Below are positions 1 through 5,387 of a stretch of 5,492 nt of DNA, piece by piece (position 1 is the first letter of the stretch; each line of letters begins with the position of its first letter). Source of the stretch: Nitratifractor sp. GTDB taxonomy: Bacteria > Campylobacterota > Campylobacteria > Campylobacterales > Sulfurovaceae. A program made the translations under genes and the position numbers. Location of the stretch: contig JANTGQ010000109.1 in the NCBI GenBank assembly GCA_024762845.1, positions 1 through 5,492 on the forward strand. The letters run 5' to 3'. The notes beneath the pieces are model-generated. The model made no database searches, had not been told where the DNA came from, and saw only the letters and a program-made list of their open reading frames with translations.

Positions 1-745
1 CAATGGCAGCCTGCATAGATGGGTTTGCCAGACTCCAGTATGCCAAAATATCGGGTTGCGATGCAAATGTAAACCCTGCTTGCTCTATTACCGCTTGATA
101 CTCTTGCTCTTTGGCGAGGTCGCGTATAATTTGTATGGTTTTCTCTTTTTCAACAGTTGTTGCAACTGAACCTTTTGTATCTGCGGCTACCCTATGCGAA
201 TCGTAAAGAAAACTCAGCTTCATAAGATGAATGGTTCTGTTCTCCTCTCTTCTACCATAGAGATGAAGATGCGGCTTAGGTGTCGCCTCTACACGCTCTA
301 TCTCAAATGTAGAGGGAAGCGGAAACTCAACTTCCGGTAACTCTTGTATTACTTTTTGTATCACACTTGGCAAGCTTGTATTTGGAAGTTCGGGAGCATT
401 GCTCAAGAGCTCTAAAGTCTCCGGGGCATAGGGTGTCTCTACTTCATATAAGAGGTTTTTAGTAGTGTCTATACACAAAGGCGGAATTGTTGCAGAGATA
501 AGATACTCATCATCACTCAAATTTGAGATTAATTGGCTCTTCTCCTCCCCCTCTTGCCAGGAAAATGTGAGCACCTTGGGTGTTGGAGTGTATTTTAAAG
601 GCTCCATATTCGATTGAAAATAGCATCTATTTGTCTTGAGCAATCTTCGTAATACCATTGCACCATATTCGCCAGCAAAAACTATAGATTTCGAATAGCG
701 ATGCCGACTATTTAATAGACTTAATAGTAAGGAAGCAATTTTTTG
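1..745 (-). CDS. SNF2-family helicase, middle part (SNF2-associated region), partial and out of frame with its N-terminus
   Basis: This minus-strand frame has 248 sense codons without a stop and continues beyond the left edge. It begins just after an in-frame TGA at 748-746 and has no good start of its own; the first ATG is at 658-656, with no convincing ribosome site. It overlaps the end of the SWIM frame by about 25 bases, so it is best read as the continuation of that gene after a one-base shift in the A6 run at 744-739. Residues about 21-29 read IVFAGEYGA. A later stretch, with LHLYGRREE and then IHLMKLSFLYD, resembles the region preceding the motor in bacterial SNF2 helicases (SNF2_assoc type). 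The ATPase motifs are not present and would be off the edge. Family assignment is from memory of SWIM-SNF2 protein architecture. Chromatin-remodeller-like DNA translocase activity is the family expectation, not shown here. Confidence 0.7.
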
Positions 746-1341
746 TCAATGTCGTTTATATAGCTCCTCCACTCATAGTCGATAAAGAGATTCTCTCTTG
801 AGACCAAGGTACCTTTGGAGATACCCCCTCTTTTGAGTCTTTTGGCTCTATAAAACTCAAGGTCACTATTGTCATAATTGCGATACTCAAAGAGCCGGTA
901 AAGCAAAAATTCATCTTGGGGCTCTTCTTTTAAATGAATATTTGCTTCTTTTGTTGTTTCTATAAATTTATTTAACCATGTTTGGGCTTCTCTATTAAGC
1001 ATCTTTTGTTCTCTAGCAACATTTGGAGTTGATTGCTGCTCTTTCATTACCTTAAAAAGAACTGCCGCTACATGTTTACAATTGTACCCCACAGGGCAAC
1101 TACACTCCCCCTCTATTTCGCTGCCATCTCCATTTGGCAATACAATCTTCTGTTCATAAATAGTACTGCCTCGCACTCTCGAAAAAATAATTATCTCTGA
1201 TGCAAAAAGCGTATTGGCTGTTTTATTATAGATTGTAATTTCAAGTACTTTTTTATCTGTGTAGTAGGCTAAACCTCTATTTATGGTTTGTTGGTCAAAG
1301 TTCTCTTGAATGTTACTGATAGTTATTTGTATATTGCTCAT
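721..1341 (-). CDS. SWIM zinc-finger N-terminal part of a SNF2-type helicase
   Basis: This frame encodes 206 residues. The SWIM motif CxCx5CxH is visible as C80, C82, C88 and H90, directly followed by the helix VAAVLFKVMK; SWIM fingers bind zinc and are thought to contact DNA or protein. After it come residues typical of SWIM-SNF2 helicases (FYRAKRLKRGGISKGT, then a WRSYINDIDKK segment). In the relatives I recall, this is followed without a break by a linker and the SNF2 motor. Here the frame stops at TAA 723-721 after the sequence LLPYY, while the expected continuation lies in the -1 frame. The break coincides with an A6 run (739-744). The start ATG at 1341 has only a weak upstream AGG about 8 bases away. 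The gene may be a recent pseudogene, a frameshifted (recoded) gene, or the site of a homopolymer sequencing error. It is not recognised as an independent 206-residue protein family. Confidence 0.8.
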   Translation of the reverse strand: MSNIQITISNIQENFDQQTINRGLAYYTDKKVLEITIYNKTANTLFASEIIIFSRVRGSTIYEQKIVLPNGDGSEIEGECSCPVGYNCKHVAAVLFKVMKEQQSTPNVAREQKMLNREAQTWLNKFIETTKEANIHLKEEPQDEFLLYRLFEYRNYDNSDLEFYRAKRLKRGGISKGTLVSRENLFIDYEWRSYINDIDKKLLPYY

Positions 1342-1368
1342 AAAAGTCGCCTAAAGTTTAAATTACCA

Positions 1369-1374
1369 ATAATA
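1369..1374 (-). promoter_or_regulatory. Possible -10 element of the SWIM/SNF2 gene
   Basis: On the minus strand TATTAT lies 28 bases upstream of the ATG at 1341, in a T-rich stretch. No convincing -35 is visible, which is usual in Campylobacterota. Weak support only. Confidence 0.3.
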
Positions 1375-1397
1375 GTGAAAAATTGTTTTAAAAGACG

Positions 1398-1570
1398 TTA
1401 AACACGGATTATACATTAGAGATTACTAAACTTTACACAAACCATTGCGCTGTGGGCACTTACGAAGAAACCATCGATACTCCTATAGTGCACCTTAAGT
1501 TTTCCGTAAATACCTACAGCGCAAGCGTTTGGCAGATTTCATATAATTCTAATGCGAAATCTGGGTTAAA
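1398..1570 (-). repeat. Intergenic MITE-like element, copy A (inverted relative to copy B)
   Basis: This non-coding block of about 173 bp fills most of the gap between the SWIM gene and the HAD gene. Its reverse complement aligns with copy B (2519-2716). Two stretches are exact: 1545-1570 (26 nt, matching 2519-2544) and 1436-1469 (34 nt, matching 2646-2679). The middle has diverged and is about 30 bases shorter. The inner end at 1548-1569 is an intact terminal repeat. The outer end at 1398-1420 is a decayed version (TAAACACGGATT instead of TAAACCCAGATT). The element is self-complementary: TTGCGCTGT at 1445-1453 pairs with ACAGCGCAA at 1516-1524, and TTACG at 1460-1464 with CGTAA at 1505-1509. 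I see no open frame in it. Calling it a mobile, non-autonomous element is inference from structure. Confidence 0.85.
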
Positions 1571-1626
1571 GATAGAGTTCACAAGAGCACTAAGCGAAAA
1601 ATAGTGATTAATGGCTCTTTATTTCA

Positions 1627-1635
1627 TGCTATAAT
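1627..1635 (+). promoter_or_regulatory. Extended -10 promoter for the HAD hydrolase gene
   Basis: TGCTATAAT is a consensus extended -10 (TGnTATAAT). The expected start of transcription is near 1642, giving a leader of about 87 bases that contains the TIR-like repeats at 1665-1705. No good -35 is visible, which an extended -10 can tolerate. It lies 57 bases outside the inner end of copy A. Confidence 0.6.
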
Positions 1636-1664
1636 ATAGTAATATCTCTGAGAACCCGAAAGAA

Positions 1665-1705
1665 TAAACCTGGATTGGCAACAGAATCTGGGATAAACCC
1701 GGATT
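1665..1705 (+). repeat. Two direct TAAACCYGGATT repeats with an inverted half-site, in the HAD leader
   Basis: TAAACCTGGATT (1665-1676) and TAAACCCGGATT (1694-1705) are direct repeats 29 bases apart. Between them AATCTGGG (1685-1692) is an inverted, near-perfect half-site that can pair with CCCGGATT, with a one-base mismatch and a tiny loop. These 12-mers closely match the decayed outer end of copy A (TAAACACGGATT, one difference) and less closely the intact element ends (TAAACCCAGATT). They could be remnants of element ends, operator sites or a leader hairpin. They end 23 bases before the start codon and 12 bases before the ribosome site. Confidence 0.55.
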
Positions 1706-1728
1706 AAATAGAAAAATAGGAGTATAGT

Positions 1729-2490
1729 ATGAATTCAGATGCAATAAAAGGAGTATTGTGTGATATTGGCGGAGTTTTGTATGTAGGCGAGCATGTAATT
1801 GATGGTGCTCTTGAGGCAATTAAGATGCTCAAACAGCGCTATCCGGTGCGTTTTATAACCAACACTACGCAAAAAACGGCACAGAGTGTCGTAAGAAAGT
1901 TACAAGAGTTTGGGTTTGCTATTGAACCACACGAAGTTATCACCGCACTCGATATTACCAAACGCTTTTTGACAAAAGATAACGCTTCAGCAGAGTTTTT
2001 GCTTACAAATGAGGCAAAAGGATTTTTTAGCGACTTAGAGGGTCTGCGCAAGCGCTATGTAGTAGTGGGTGATGCACAGGAGAACTTTAACTACAAAAAT
2101 CTCAACACTGCCTTTAGAGCTCTTCTAGATGGTGCTCAGCTTGTAGCGGTTGCAAAGAATAGATACTTTAAAGACTCTGATGGCAAACTAAGTATGGATG
2201 CCGGAGGATTTGTAGCAGCATTAGAGTACGCCAGCTCCAAAGAGTCTTTGATTATTGGCAAACCAAGCCAGGCATTTTACCACCTAGCATGTGAAGATAT
2301 GGGTATAAACCCTAATGAGGCAGTAATGATAGGCGACGATATCGAAAGTGACATCCTTGGAGCCCAACAGAGCGGCATTAAGGCTGTTTTGGTACAAAGC
2401 GGCAAGTTTGCAACGACAGACCTGGAGAAGGGGATAACCCCAGATGCTACAATAGAGTCTATTGCAGAGATTAACACCATACTGCCATAA
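1729..2490 (+). CDS. LHPP-like HAD-superfamily subclass IIA phosphatase
   Basis: This 253-residue cytoplasmic protein covers a complete HAD-IIA fold. Motif I is D12-I-G-G-V-L-Y with the nucleophile D12. Motif II is T44 in FITN, motif III K178 in IIGKPS, and motif IV G202-D203-D204 with D208. The cap lies between motifs II and III. The sequence resembles the LHPP/TIGR01458 family (VVVGDAQENFNYKNLNTAF, a KNRYFKDSDGKLSMD segment, then AVMIGDDIESDILGAQQSG). Mammalian LHPP is described as a phospholysine/phosphohistidine/pyrophosphate phosphatase; the bacterial substrate is unknown. The position normally held by the second motif-I aspartate is G14; LHPP proteins have Ser there (DISGVL), so this is a family trait, with Gly a variant. 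The start is supported by AGGAG at 1718-1722, six bases before ATG. The gene stands alone, with its own extended -10 promoter, and is bracketed by copies A and B. Substrate is not predictable from sequence. Confidence 0.85.
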   Translation: MNSDAIKGVLCDIGGVLYVGEHVIDGALEAIKMLKQRYPVRFITNTTQKTAQSVVRKLQEFGFAIEPHEVITALDITKRFLTKDNASAEFLLTNEAKGFFSDLEGLRKRYVVVGDAQENFNYKNLNTAFRALLDGAQLVAVAKNRYFKDSDGKLSMDAGGFVAALEYASSKESLIIGKPSQAFYHLACEDMGINPNEAVMIGDDIESDILGAQQSGIKAVLVQSGKFATTDLEKGITPDATIESIAEINTILP

Positions 2491-2518
2491 AGCTCTTTTC
2501 TATTTTTGAAACCATATT

Positions 2519-2716
2519 TTTAACCCAGATTTCGCATTAGAATTGCTTGAAATCTGTCAAGCGCTTGTGCTTTGGGTATTTGTGGAAAACTGTGCAAGTG
2601 TGGATTCCCAAGGCTCTAAGGTGCGCCCGTAGGTGCATCTATGGCTTCTTCGTAAGTGCCCACAGCGCAATGGTTTGTGCAGAGGTGAGTAATCTCTAAT
2701 GCGAAATCTGGGTTTA
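2519..2716 (+). repeat. Intergenic MITE-like element, copy B, with 20-bp perfect terminal inverted repeats
   Basis: This non-coding element of about 198 bp starts 28 bases after the HAD stop codon. Its ends are exact inverted repeats: AACCCAGATTTCGCATTAGA at 2522-2541 and its reverse complement at 2695-2714. A TA dinucleotide lies at each edge (2521-2522, overlapping the repeat, and 2715-2716), possibly a target duplication as with Tc1/mariner-IS630 type elements. Internally, the region around 2557-2590 is imperfectly complementary to 2646-2680, so the whole unit can fold into one long hairpin with an apical loop of roughly 55 bases. It contains no transposase frame. It shares exact 26-nt and 34-nt blocks with copy A in inverted orientation. 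Its right end sits 23 bases from the -10 of the next gene, so it may also separate the two transcription units. Confidence 0.85.
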
Positions 2717-2739
2717 ACACTCACTTAACAAAACTTCTT

Positions 2740-2745
2740 TATAAT
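2740..2745 (+). promoter_or_regulatory. -10 element of the NosL-like gene
   Basis: A perfect TATAAT lies 29 bases upstream of the start codon, in an A/T-rich stretch, with transcription expected from about 2752. No -35 of normal spacing is seen; TTTAAC at 2713-2718, at the edge of copy B, is 21 bases away and probably too far. Confidence 0.6.
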
Positions 2746-2774
2746 TTGGAATATTTATATTTGGAGGTTATATA

Positions 2775-3491
2775 ATGGTAAAGGTTTTAACGCTGCTGCT
2801 TGCACTCTTTTTGACAGGTAGTTTTGCGGTTGCGGATTCGAATGCTCAAATGCCAACATTTAAAGCGGGGATGCAGATGCCGAAGAATTTTAGAATGGCT
2901 CCTAAAAATAAAGCGGAAAATCTGCAAGAGGGTGAGCATAGAGACTACTGCCCAAAATGTGGTATGACACTACATATGTTCTACAGAACAAATCACGCTG
3001 CAACTGTCAATGGTAAAGTAAAGCAGTACTGCTCTCTCTATTGCCTTATAGATGATATAAACAGTGGTGCAAAGGTGAGCCATATTAAAGTTGTTGACAA
3101 TACAACATTAAAATTTATTTCGGCAAAGGGTGCATGGTATGTTGTAGGTTCAAAGAAACCGGCAACCATGAGCCAGACAAGCCACTACGCTTTTGGAACC
3201 AAAGAGGCTGCAGAGCAGTTTGCAAAAAAGTTTGGCGGGAAAGTGATGGATTTTGAGTCAACACTTGCCAAGGCAAAAGCTGATTACAAAAACGATACAT
3301 CTAAAAAGAAGATGAGACAGGCAAAAGCTGCTAAAATTGGCGAAAAAATATATAAATCTAAGTGTCAAGTAATTGATAAAAAGTTTACAACAGCTGCAGA
3401 GGCAAAAGCCTATATTGTCAAAAACAATAGCTGCAAAGGTTTAAAAGGAAAACCACTACAGATGGTGGCACTTTACCTAATATCTAAATAG
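2775..3491 (+). CDS. NosL-like periplasmic copper protein with C-terminal cysteine-bearing extension
   Basis: This protein has 238 residues. A signal peptide is clear (hydrophobic core about 4-16, A18-V-A20 cleavage signal), so it is exported. Unlike many NosL proteins it has no lipobox Cys. The NosL core carries CPKCGM (C59, C62, M64) and a second pair in YCSLYC (C86, C90). The mature N-terminus is rich in Met (M26, M33, M35, M41). NosL proteins bind Cu(I) and help copper delivery to nitrous oxide reductase. From about residue 165 there is a lysine-rich linker, then an extension (about 187-238) with GEKIYKSKC, C220 and QMVALYL, which looks like a cytochrome c fold that has lost its CxxCH haem motif. 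No nos genes are beside it, so it may serve another copper target. GGAGG at 2763-2767 supports the start. A strong terminator follows at 3511. Confidence 0.85.
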   Translation: MVKVLTLLLALFLTGSFAVADSNAQMPTFKAGMQMPKNFRMAPKNKAENLQEGEHRDYCPKCGMTLHMFYRTNHAATVNGKVKQYCSLYCLIDDINSGAKVSHIKVVDNTTLKFISAKGAWYVVGSKKPATMSQTSHYAFGTKEAAEQFAKKFGGKVMDFESTLAKAKADYKNDTSKKKMRQAKAAKIGEKIYKSKCQVIDKKFTTAAEAKAYIVKNNSCKGLKGKPLQMVALYLISK

Positions 3492-3510
3492 ATTCTCTTT
3501 TAGATTTACT

Positions 3511-3540
3511 AGACTCTCATACGAGAGTCTGTGGCTTTTT
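3511..3540 (+). terminator. Rho-independent terminator of the NosL-like gene
   Basis: An 8-bp perfect stem AGACTCTC/GAGAGTCT (3511-3518 and 3523-3530) with loop ATAC is followed by GTGGC and a T5 run, 19 bases after the stop codon. Confidence 0.85.
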
Positions 3541-3592
3541 CTATTTGGGCAAGGGGATCAGAGTAACAGTTATCCTCCGCTTGCCTAAATAG
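3541..3592. repeat. 52-nt imperfect palindrome directly after the terminator
   Basis: The arm 3541-3557 pairs with 3576-3592: 16 of 17 positions can pair, including one G-T, with one mismatch. The outer 13 pairs (CTATTTGGGCAAG with CTTGCCTAAATAG) are continuous. The apical loop is about 18 bases. It begins at the base after the T run of the preceding terminator and has no T tail of its own. It might be a small element, a 3'-end remnant or a protein-binding hairpin. Confidence 0.65.
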
Positions 3593-3658
3593 AAGAGGCT
3601 TTAAATCTACCTACAAATATTACATATTGTAAGATTTTATCGATACTCCTACAACCCT

Positions 3659-3688
3659 ATGCTACCATAAAAACAAAAAAGGTAGCAT
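3659..3688 (+). promoter_or_regulatory. Hairpin overlapping the ribosome site and touching the start codon of the lipoprotein gene
   Basis: ATGCTACC (3659-3666) is perfectly complementary to GGTAGCAT (3681-3688), with a 14-base A-rich loop. The likely Shine-Dalgarno AAAAGG (3677-3682) spans the loop/stem border and the ATG begins at the next base. Folding would hide the GG of the ribosome site, so translation could respond to structure or temperature. That role is inference. Confidence 0.5.
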
Positions 3689-4183
3689 ATGAAATATATA
3701 ATTATGATATTAGCCGCTGTTGCGCTCATTGTAGGGTGTAGCAGCAGTGCAAAGTATAGTCAAACAAAAAGTCACACTTTTGAGCGTGGTGCTCTTGTAG
3801 GCAGCTGGCACTCCAACGGAAAGCGATACAACCGTGGTAATCTACAGATTCAAGAGATCAGAAAAGAGCAATTCTTTCAAAATGGGCAGCTGCTTAGTAG
3901 TAAGTGGTTTCGATTTAAAGATAGAGCCGGAAGAGATTTAGGAGAGTATTATATAACCAAGCTATTTAGATGGCAGCGCAGAGGCAATAGAGTTATTGCC
4001 AAGTTTAATAGATGCAGTGTAGGTGTAGTCAAGGGGCTTAGAGCCTCAAACTTAGGCTATGCAAAACTGCAACAACAGTGTAAACACTCTTTAAGGTTCA
4101 AAGGAAAAACCACTCTAAAACGCTTAAAATTTATTACCAGTAAAGATATCTCTCTTGGAGGAGTAAACTACCATAAGGAGTAG
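3689..4183 (+). CDS. Small basic lipoprotein of unknown function
   Basis: This 164-residue protein has a type II signal peptide: K2, hydrophobic residues 4-15 and the lipobox I14-V-G-C17, followed by CSSS. It should be lipidated at C17 and anchored in a membrane; no Asp follows the Cys, so outer-membrane sorting is plausible. The mature part is strongly basic (many Lys and Arg) and lacks further membrane segments. It contains GALVGSWHSNGK (about 34-45), an aromatic-rich middle (about residues 60-95, including KWFRFKD and KLFRWQRRGN), and two cysteines (C108 and C130) that could form a disulfide. The alternation of short polar and aromatic stretches suggests a small beta-barrel or lipocalin-like fold, but I do not recognise the family. 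The start is fixed by the lipobox geometry and AAAAGG six bases upstream. The last codons and the stop lie within the terminator hairpin. Confidence 0.8.
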   Translation: MKYIIMILAAVALIVGCSSSAKYSQTKSHTFERGALVGSWHSNGKRYNRGNLQIQEIRKEQFFQNGQLLSSKWFRFKDRAGRDLGEYYITKLFRWQRRGNRVIAKFNRCSVGVVKGLRASNLGYAKLQQQCKHSLRFKGKTTLKRLKFITSKDISLGGVNYHKE

Positions 4184-4200
4184 TTTACTCCTCCTCTTTT
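4157..4200 (+). terminator. Rho-independent terminator overlapping the end of the lipoprotein gene
   Basis: A perfect 15-bp stem (4157-4171 with 4180-4194, GGAGGAGTAAACTAC and its complement), loop CATAAGGA, is followed by TCTTTT. The left arm encodes the protein's C-terminal residues and the TAG stop (4181-4183) is in the right arm. No T run is present in the opposite direction, so it is mainly a plus-strand terminator, although it lies between convergent genes. Confidence 0.85.
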
Positions 4201-4209
4201 GCGAAACTC

Positions 4210-4551
4210 TTAACACACCAACCAATTCTCCATTTTGAAAACATCTTCAGTTACAGGCATCCCTTTCCAGCCGTTACTTTGTAGATACATCATTTTAGAG
4301 CCAAAGTATCCTATTATATACTTCTCTTTGTAGATGGGGAATGTCCCGTTGTGAAACATTGCAAAGATATCACTATAACTTTTAGGGTTTTCATAGTAGC
4401 GAAAATCAAAACTATGCAGCGACTCAATAGCACTTAAGAGCATCTCGTTTTTTAACTGGTAGGAGCTTAGGGTATAGTAAGGTGGCGTAGTAACTGCGGG
4501 GTCTTCTAGTAAGTCGTTTATATAAAGGCGCTCTTTTGTTTTGGGAAACAT
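4210..4551 (-). CDS. Hypothetical protein, 113 residues, Tyr-rich
   Basis: I do not recognise this protein. It has no signal peptide or membrane segment and is probably cytoplasmic. It is rich in aromatic residues (11 Tyr, plus Phe and Trp), with the segment SFDFRYYENPKSYSDIFAMF (residues 47-66) and a C-terminal part with YIIGYFGSK and NGWKGMP. The C-terminus ends in a Cys. Length, composition and a free-standing frame with flanking control signals make it a plausible real gene. An in-frame stop lies shortly upstream, so the start cannot be moved much further out. No Shine-Dalgarno is visible before the ATG; a TATATA box only 8 bases upstream would fit a leaderless transcript, while a TATAAT at 4673-4668 would give a leader of about 110 bases. 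It converges on the lipoprotein gene, 26 bases apart, with that gene's terminator between them. Confidence 0.6.
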   Translation of the reverse strand: MFPKTKERLYINDLLEDPAVTTPPYYTLSSYQLKNEMLLSAIESLHSFDFRYYENPKSYSDIFAMFHNGTFPIYKEKYIIGYFGSKMMYLQSNGWKGMPVTEDVFKMENWLVC

Positions 4552-4559
4552 TGTTAAGT

Positions 4560-4565
4560 TATATA
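4560..4565 (-). promoter_or_regulatory. Possible -10 for a leaderless transcript of the 113-residue gene
   Basis: TATATA lies 8 bases upstream of the ATG at 4551 and would place the transcription start at or next to the start codon. The absence of a ribosome site fits this, but the region is AT-rich and such hexamers are common. Confidence 0.3.
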
Positions 4566-4667
4566 CTTAATCGATAGAGTGAAAGTAGAAATGTATATGA
4601 TTTTTTGGATATTTTCTTAATGTATATATAGAGCTGCATCTGTGACCTCATCCGTTTTTGGAAAAAG

Positions 4668-4673
4668 ATTATA
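4668..4673 (-). promoter_or_regulatory. Alternative -10 for the 113-residue gene
   Basis: A perfect TATAAT on the minus strand, preceded directly by TG, lies about 116 bases before the start codon. The intervening leader has no recognised RNA structure. The rest of 4552-4704 shows nothing else I can support. Confidence 0.4.
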
Positions 4674-4704
4674 CAGTAACTCTATTAGAGGTTCCCTAAA
4701 TTAC

Positions 4705-4726
4705 TGCTAAGAGAGCTCTCTTAGCA
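4705..4726. terminator. Perfect 22-nt palindrome after the DUF302 gene
   Basis: The sequence is its own reverse complement, centred on GAGAGCTCTC, and starts 11 bases beyond the stop of the minus-strand DUF302 gene. As RNA it gives a 9-bp stem with a four-base AGCT loop. It lacks a real T tract on the minus-strand side (AGTAATTTAG), so it is a weak terminator candidate, or a binding site for a dimeric regulator. Confidence 0.45.
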
Positions 4727-4737
4727 AAACACTATTG

Positions 4738-5319
4738 TTAAAACTCTCCGCTTGCAGCTTTGTCCATCATTGTATAGATAGTCTTCTTAACCTGATTACC
4801 ATACTCTAACATTTTTGGCGGGAGCGGTTGTCCACCATGTATCATCATATCCAAATCGAGTGTATAGAGCCAGTATGCACCTTTATCATCTTCCATAATT
4901 ACAATACGGCAAGGCAAATAGGCTCCATACGCCATAGAGAATTTAACCATCTCAATAGCAATCATTGGGTTACAGAAAGACAATACTCGCACATAGCGCT
5001 GTTTCTTACCAGTTCTAGCCTCGACCTCTTTTGAGAGCGGCAAGTCTCCAACAGGCTTAATACCCATCTCGGTTGCTACTGAGTTCAACGACTCTACCAA
5101 CTCATCTGGTTTTATCCCTTCAGCTACTTTGACCTTACGAACTGTTGCTTTTGCAATATCTCCTGTCTCTAAAAGAGTTTTTGCCATATGGCTATAGACA
5201 TCTTTAGACTTTGGATCTAGCTTTGCAATACCCCCTATATTGAGTGTTGCAAATGCATACAATGCTGCTGCAACAACAATTGCACCTATGAGCATCAAAA
5301 TTACTTTAATAAACTTCAT
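4738..5319 (-). CDS. Membrane-anchored DUF302 protein
   Basis: This 193-residue protein has an N-terminal membrane segment (about 5-26, after MKFIK) without a clear cleavage site. It is probably anchored in the inner membrane, with the body in the periplasm. The C-terminal two thirds match the DUF302 pattern: a strand with VLSFCNP (112-118, C116), a helix IAIEMVKFSMAYGAYLPCR with C137, then VIMEDDKGAYWLYTLDLDMM (140-159). C116 and C137 are the conspicuous cysteines and may act together. DUF302 proteins have a small alpha/beta (TT1751-like) fold and no settled biochemical role. The start is well supported by AAGGGAAGG just upstream of the ATG at 5319. The gene appears monocistronic: the window's right edge shows only AT-rich upstream DNA, and a palindrome follows its stop codon. 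Confidence 0.8.
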   Translation of the reverse strand: MKFIKVILMLIGAIVVAAALYAFATLNIGGIAKLDPKSKDVYSHMAKTLLETGDIAKATVRKVKVAEGIKPDELVESLNSVATEMGIKPVGDLPLSKEVEARTGKKQRYVRVLSFCNPMIAIEMVKFSMAYGAYLPCRIVIMEDDKGAYWLYTLDLDMMIHGGQPLPPKMLEYGNQVKKTIYTMMDKAASGEF

Positions 5320-5387
5320 ACCTTCCCTTTATAAAAAATTAGCAGATTCTCTCTCTGACTTTTTAATAATATCATATTATTTATAAT

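Noticed and set aside
1473..1485. ATCGATACTCCTA in copy A recurs at 3639-3651, hinting at a third element copy.
   Set aside because: Only 13 bases match, with no similarity beyond; about one such match is expected by chance in a window this size counted on both strands.
1619..1819. Minus-strand open frame of 66 codons over the HAD leader and start.
   Set aside because: It overlaps a well-supported gene, its promoter and ribosome site, and its product is low-complexity Leu/His/Tyr-rich.
1839..2051. Minus-strand open frames inside the HAD gene (also 2277-2480).
   Set aside because: They are antisense shadows of a clear conserved coding frame, with no recognisable product.
2775..3491. Evidence for a nos (nitrous oxide reduction) operon.
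   Set aside because: Only the NosL-like gene is present; a terminator follows it and no neighbour belongs to that pathway.
4552..4563. TGTTAAGTTATA recurs at 5468-5479.
   Set aside because: A 12-base AT-rich match in AT-rich intergenic DNA is readily explained by composition.
4828..5034. Plus-strand open frame antisense to the DUF302 gene.
   Set aside because: It lies wholly within the conserved DUF302 coding region and has no ribosome site or recognisable motif.
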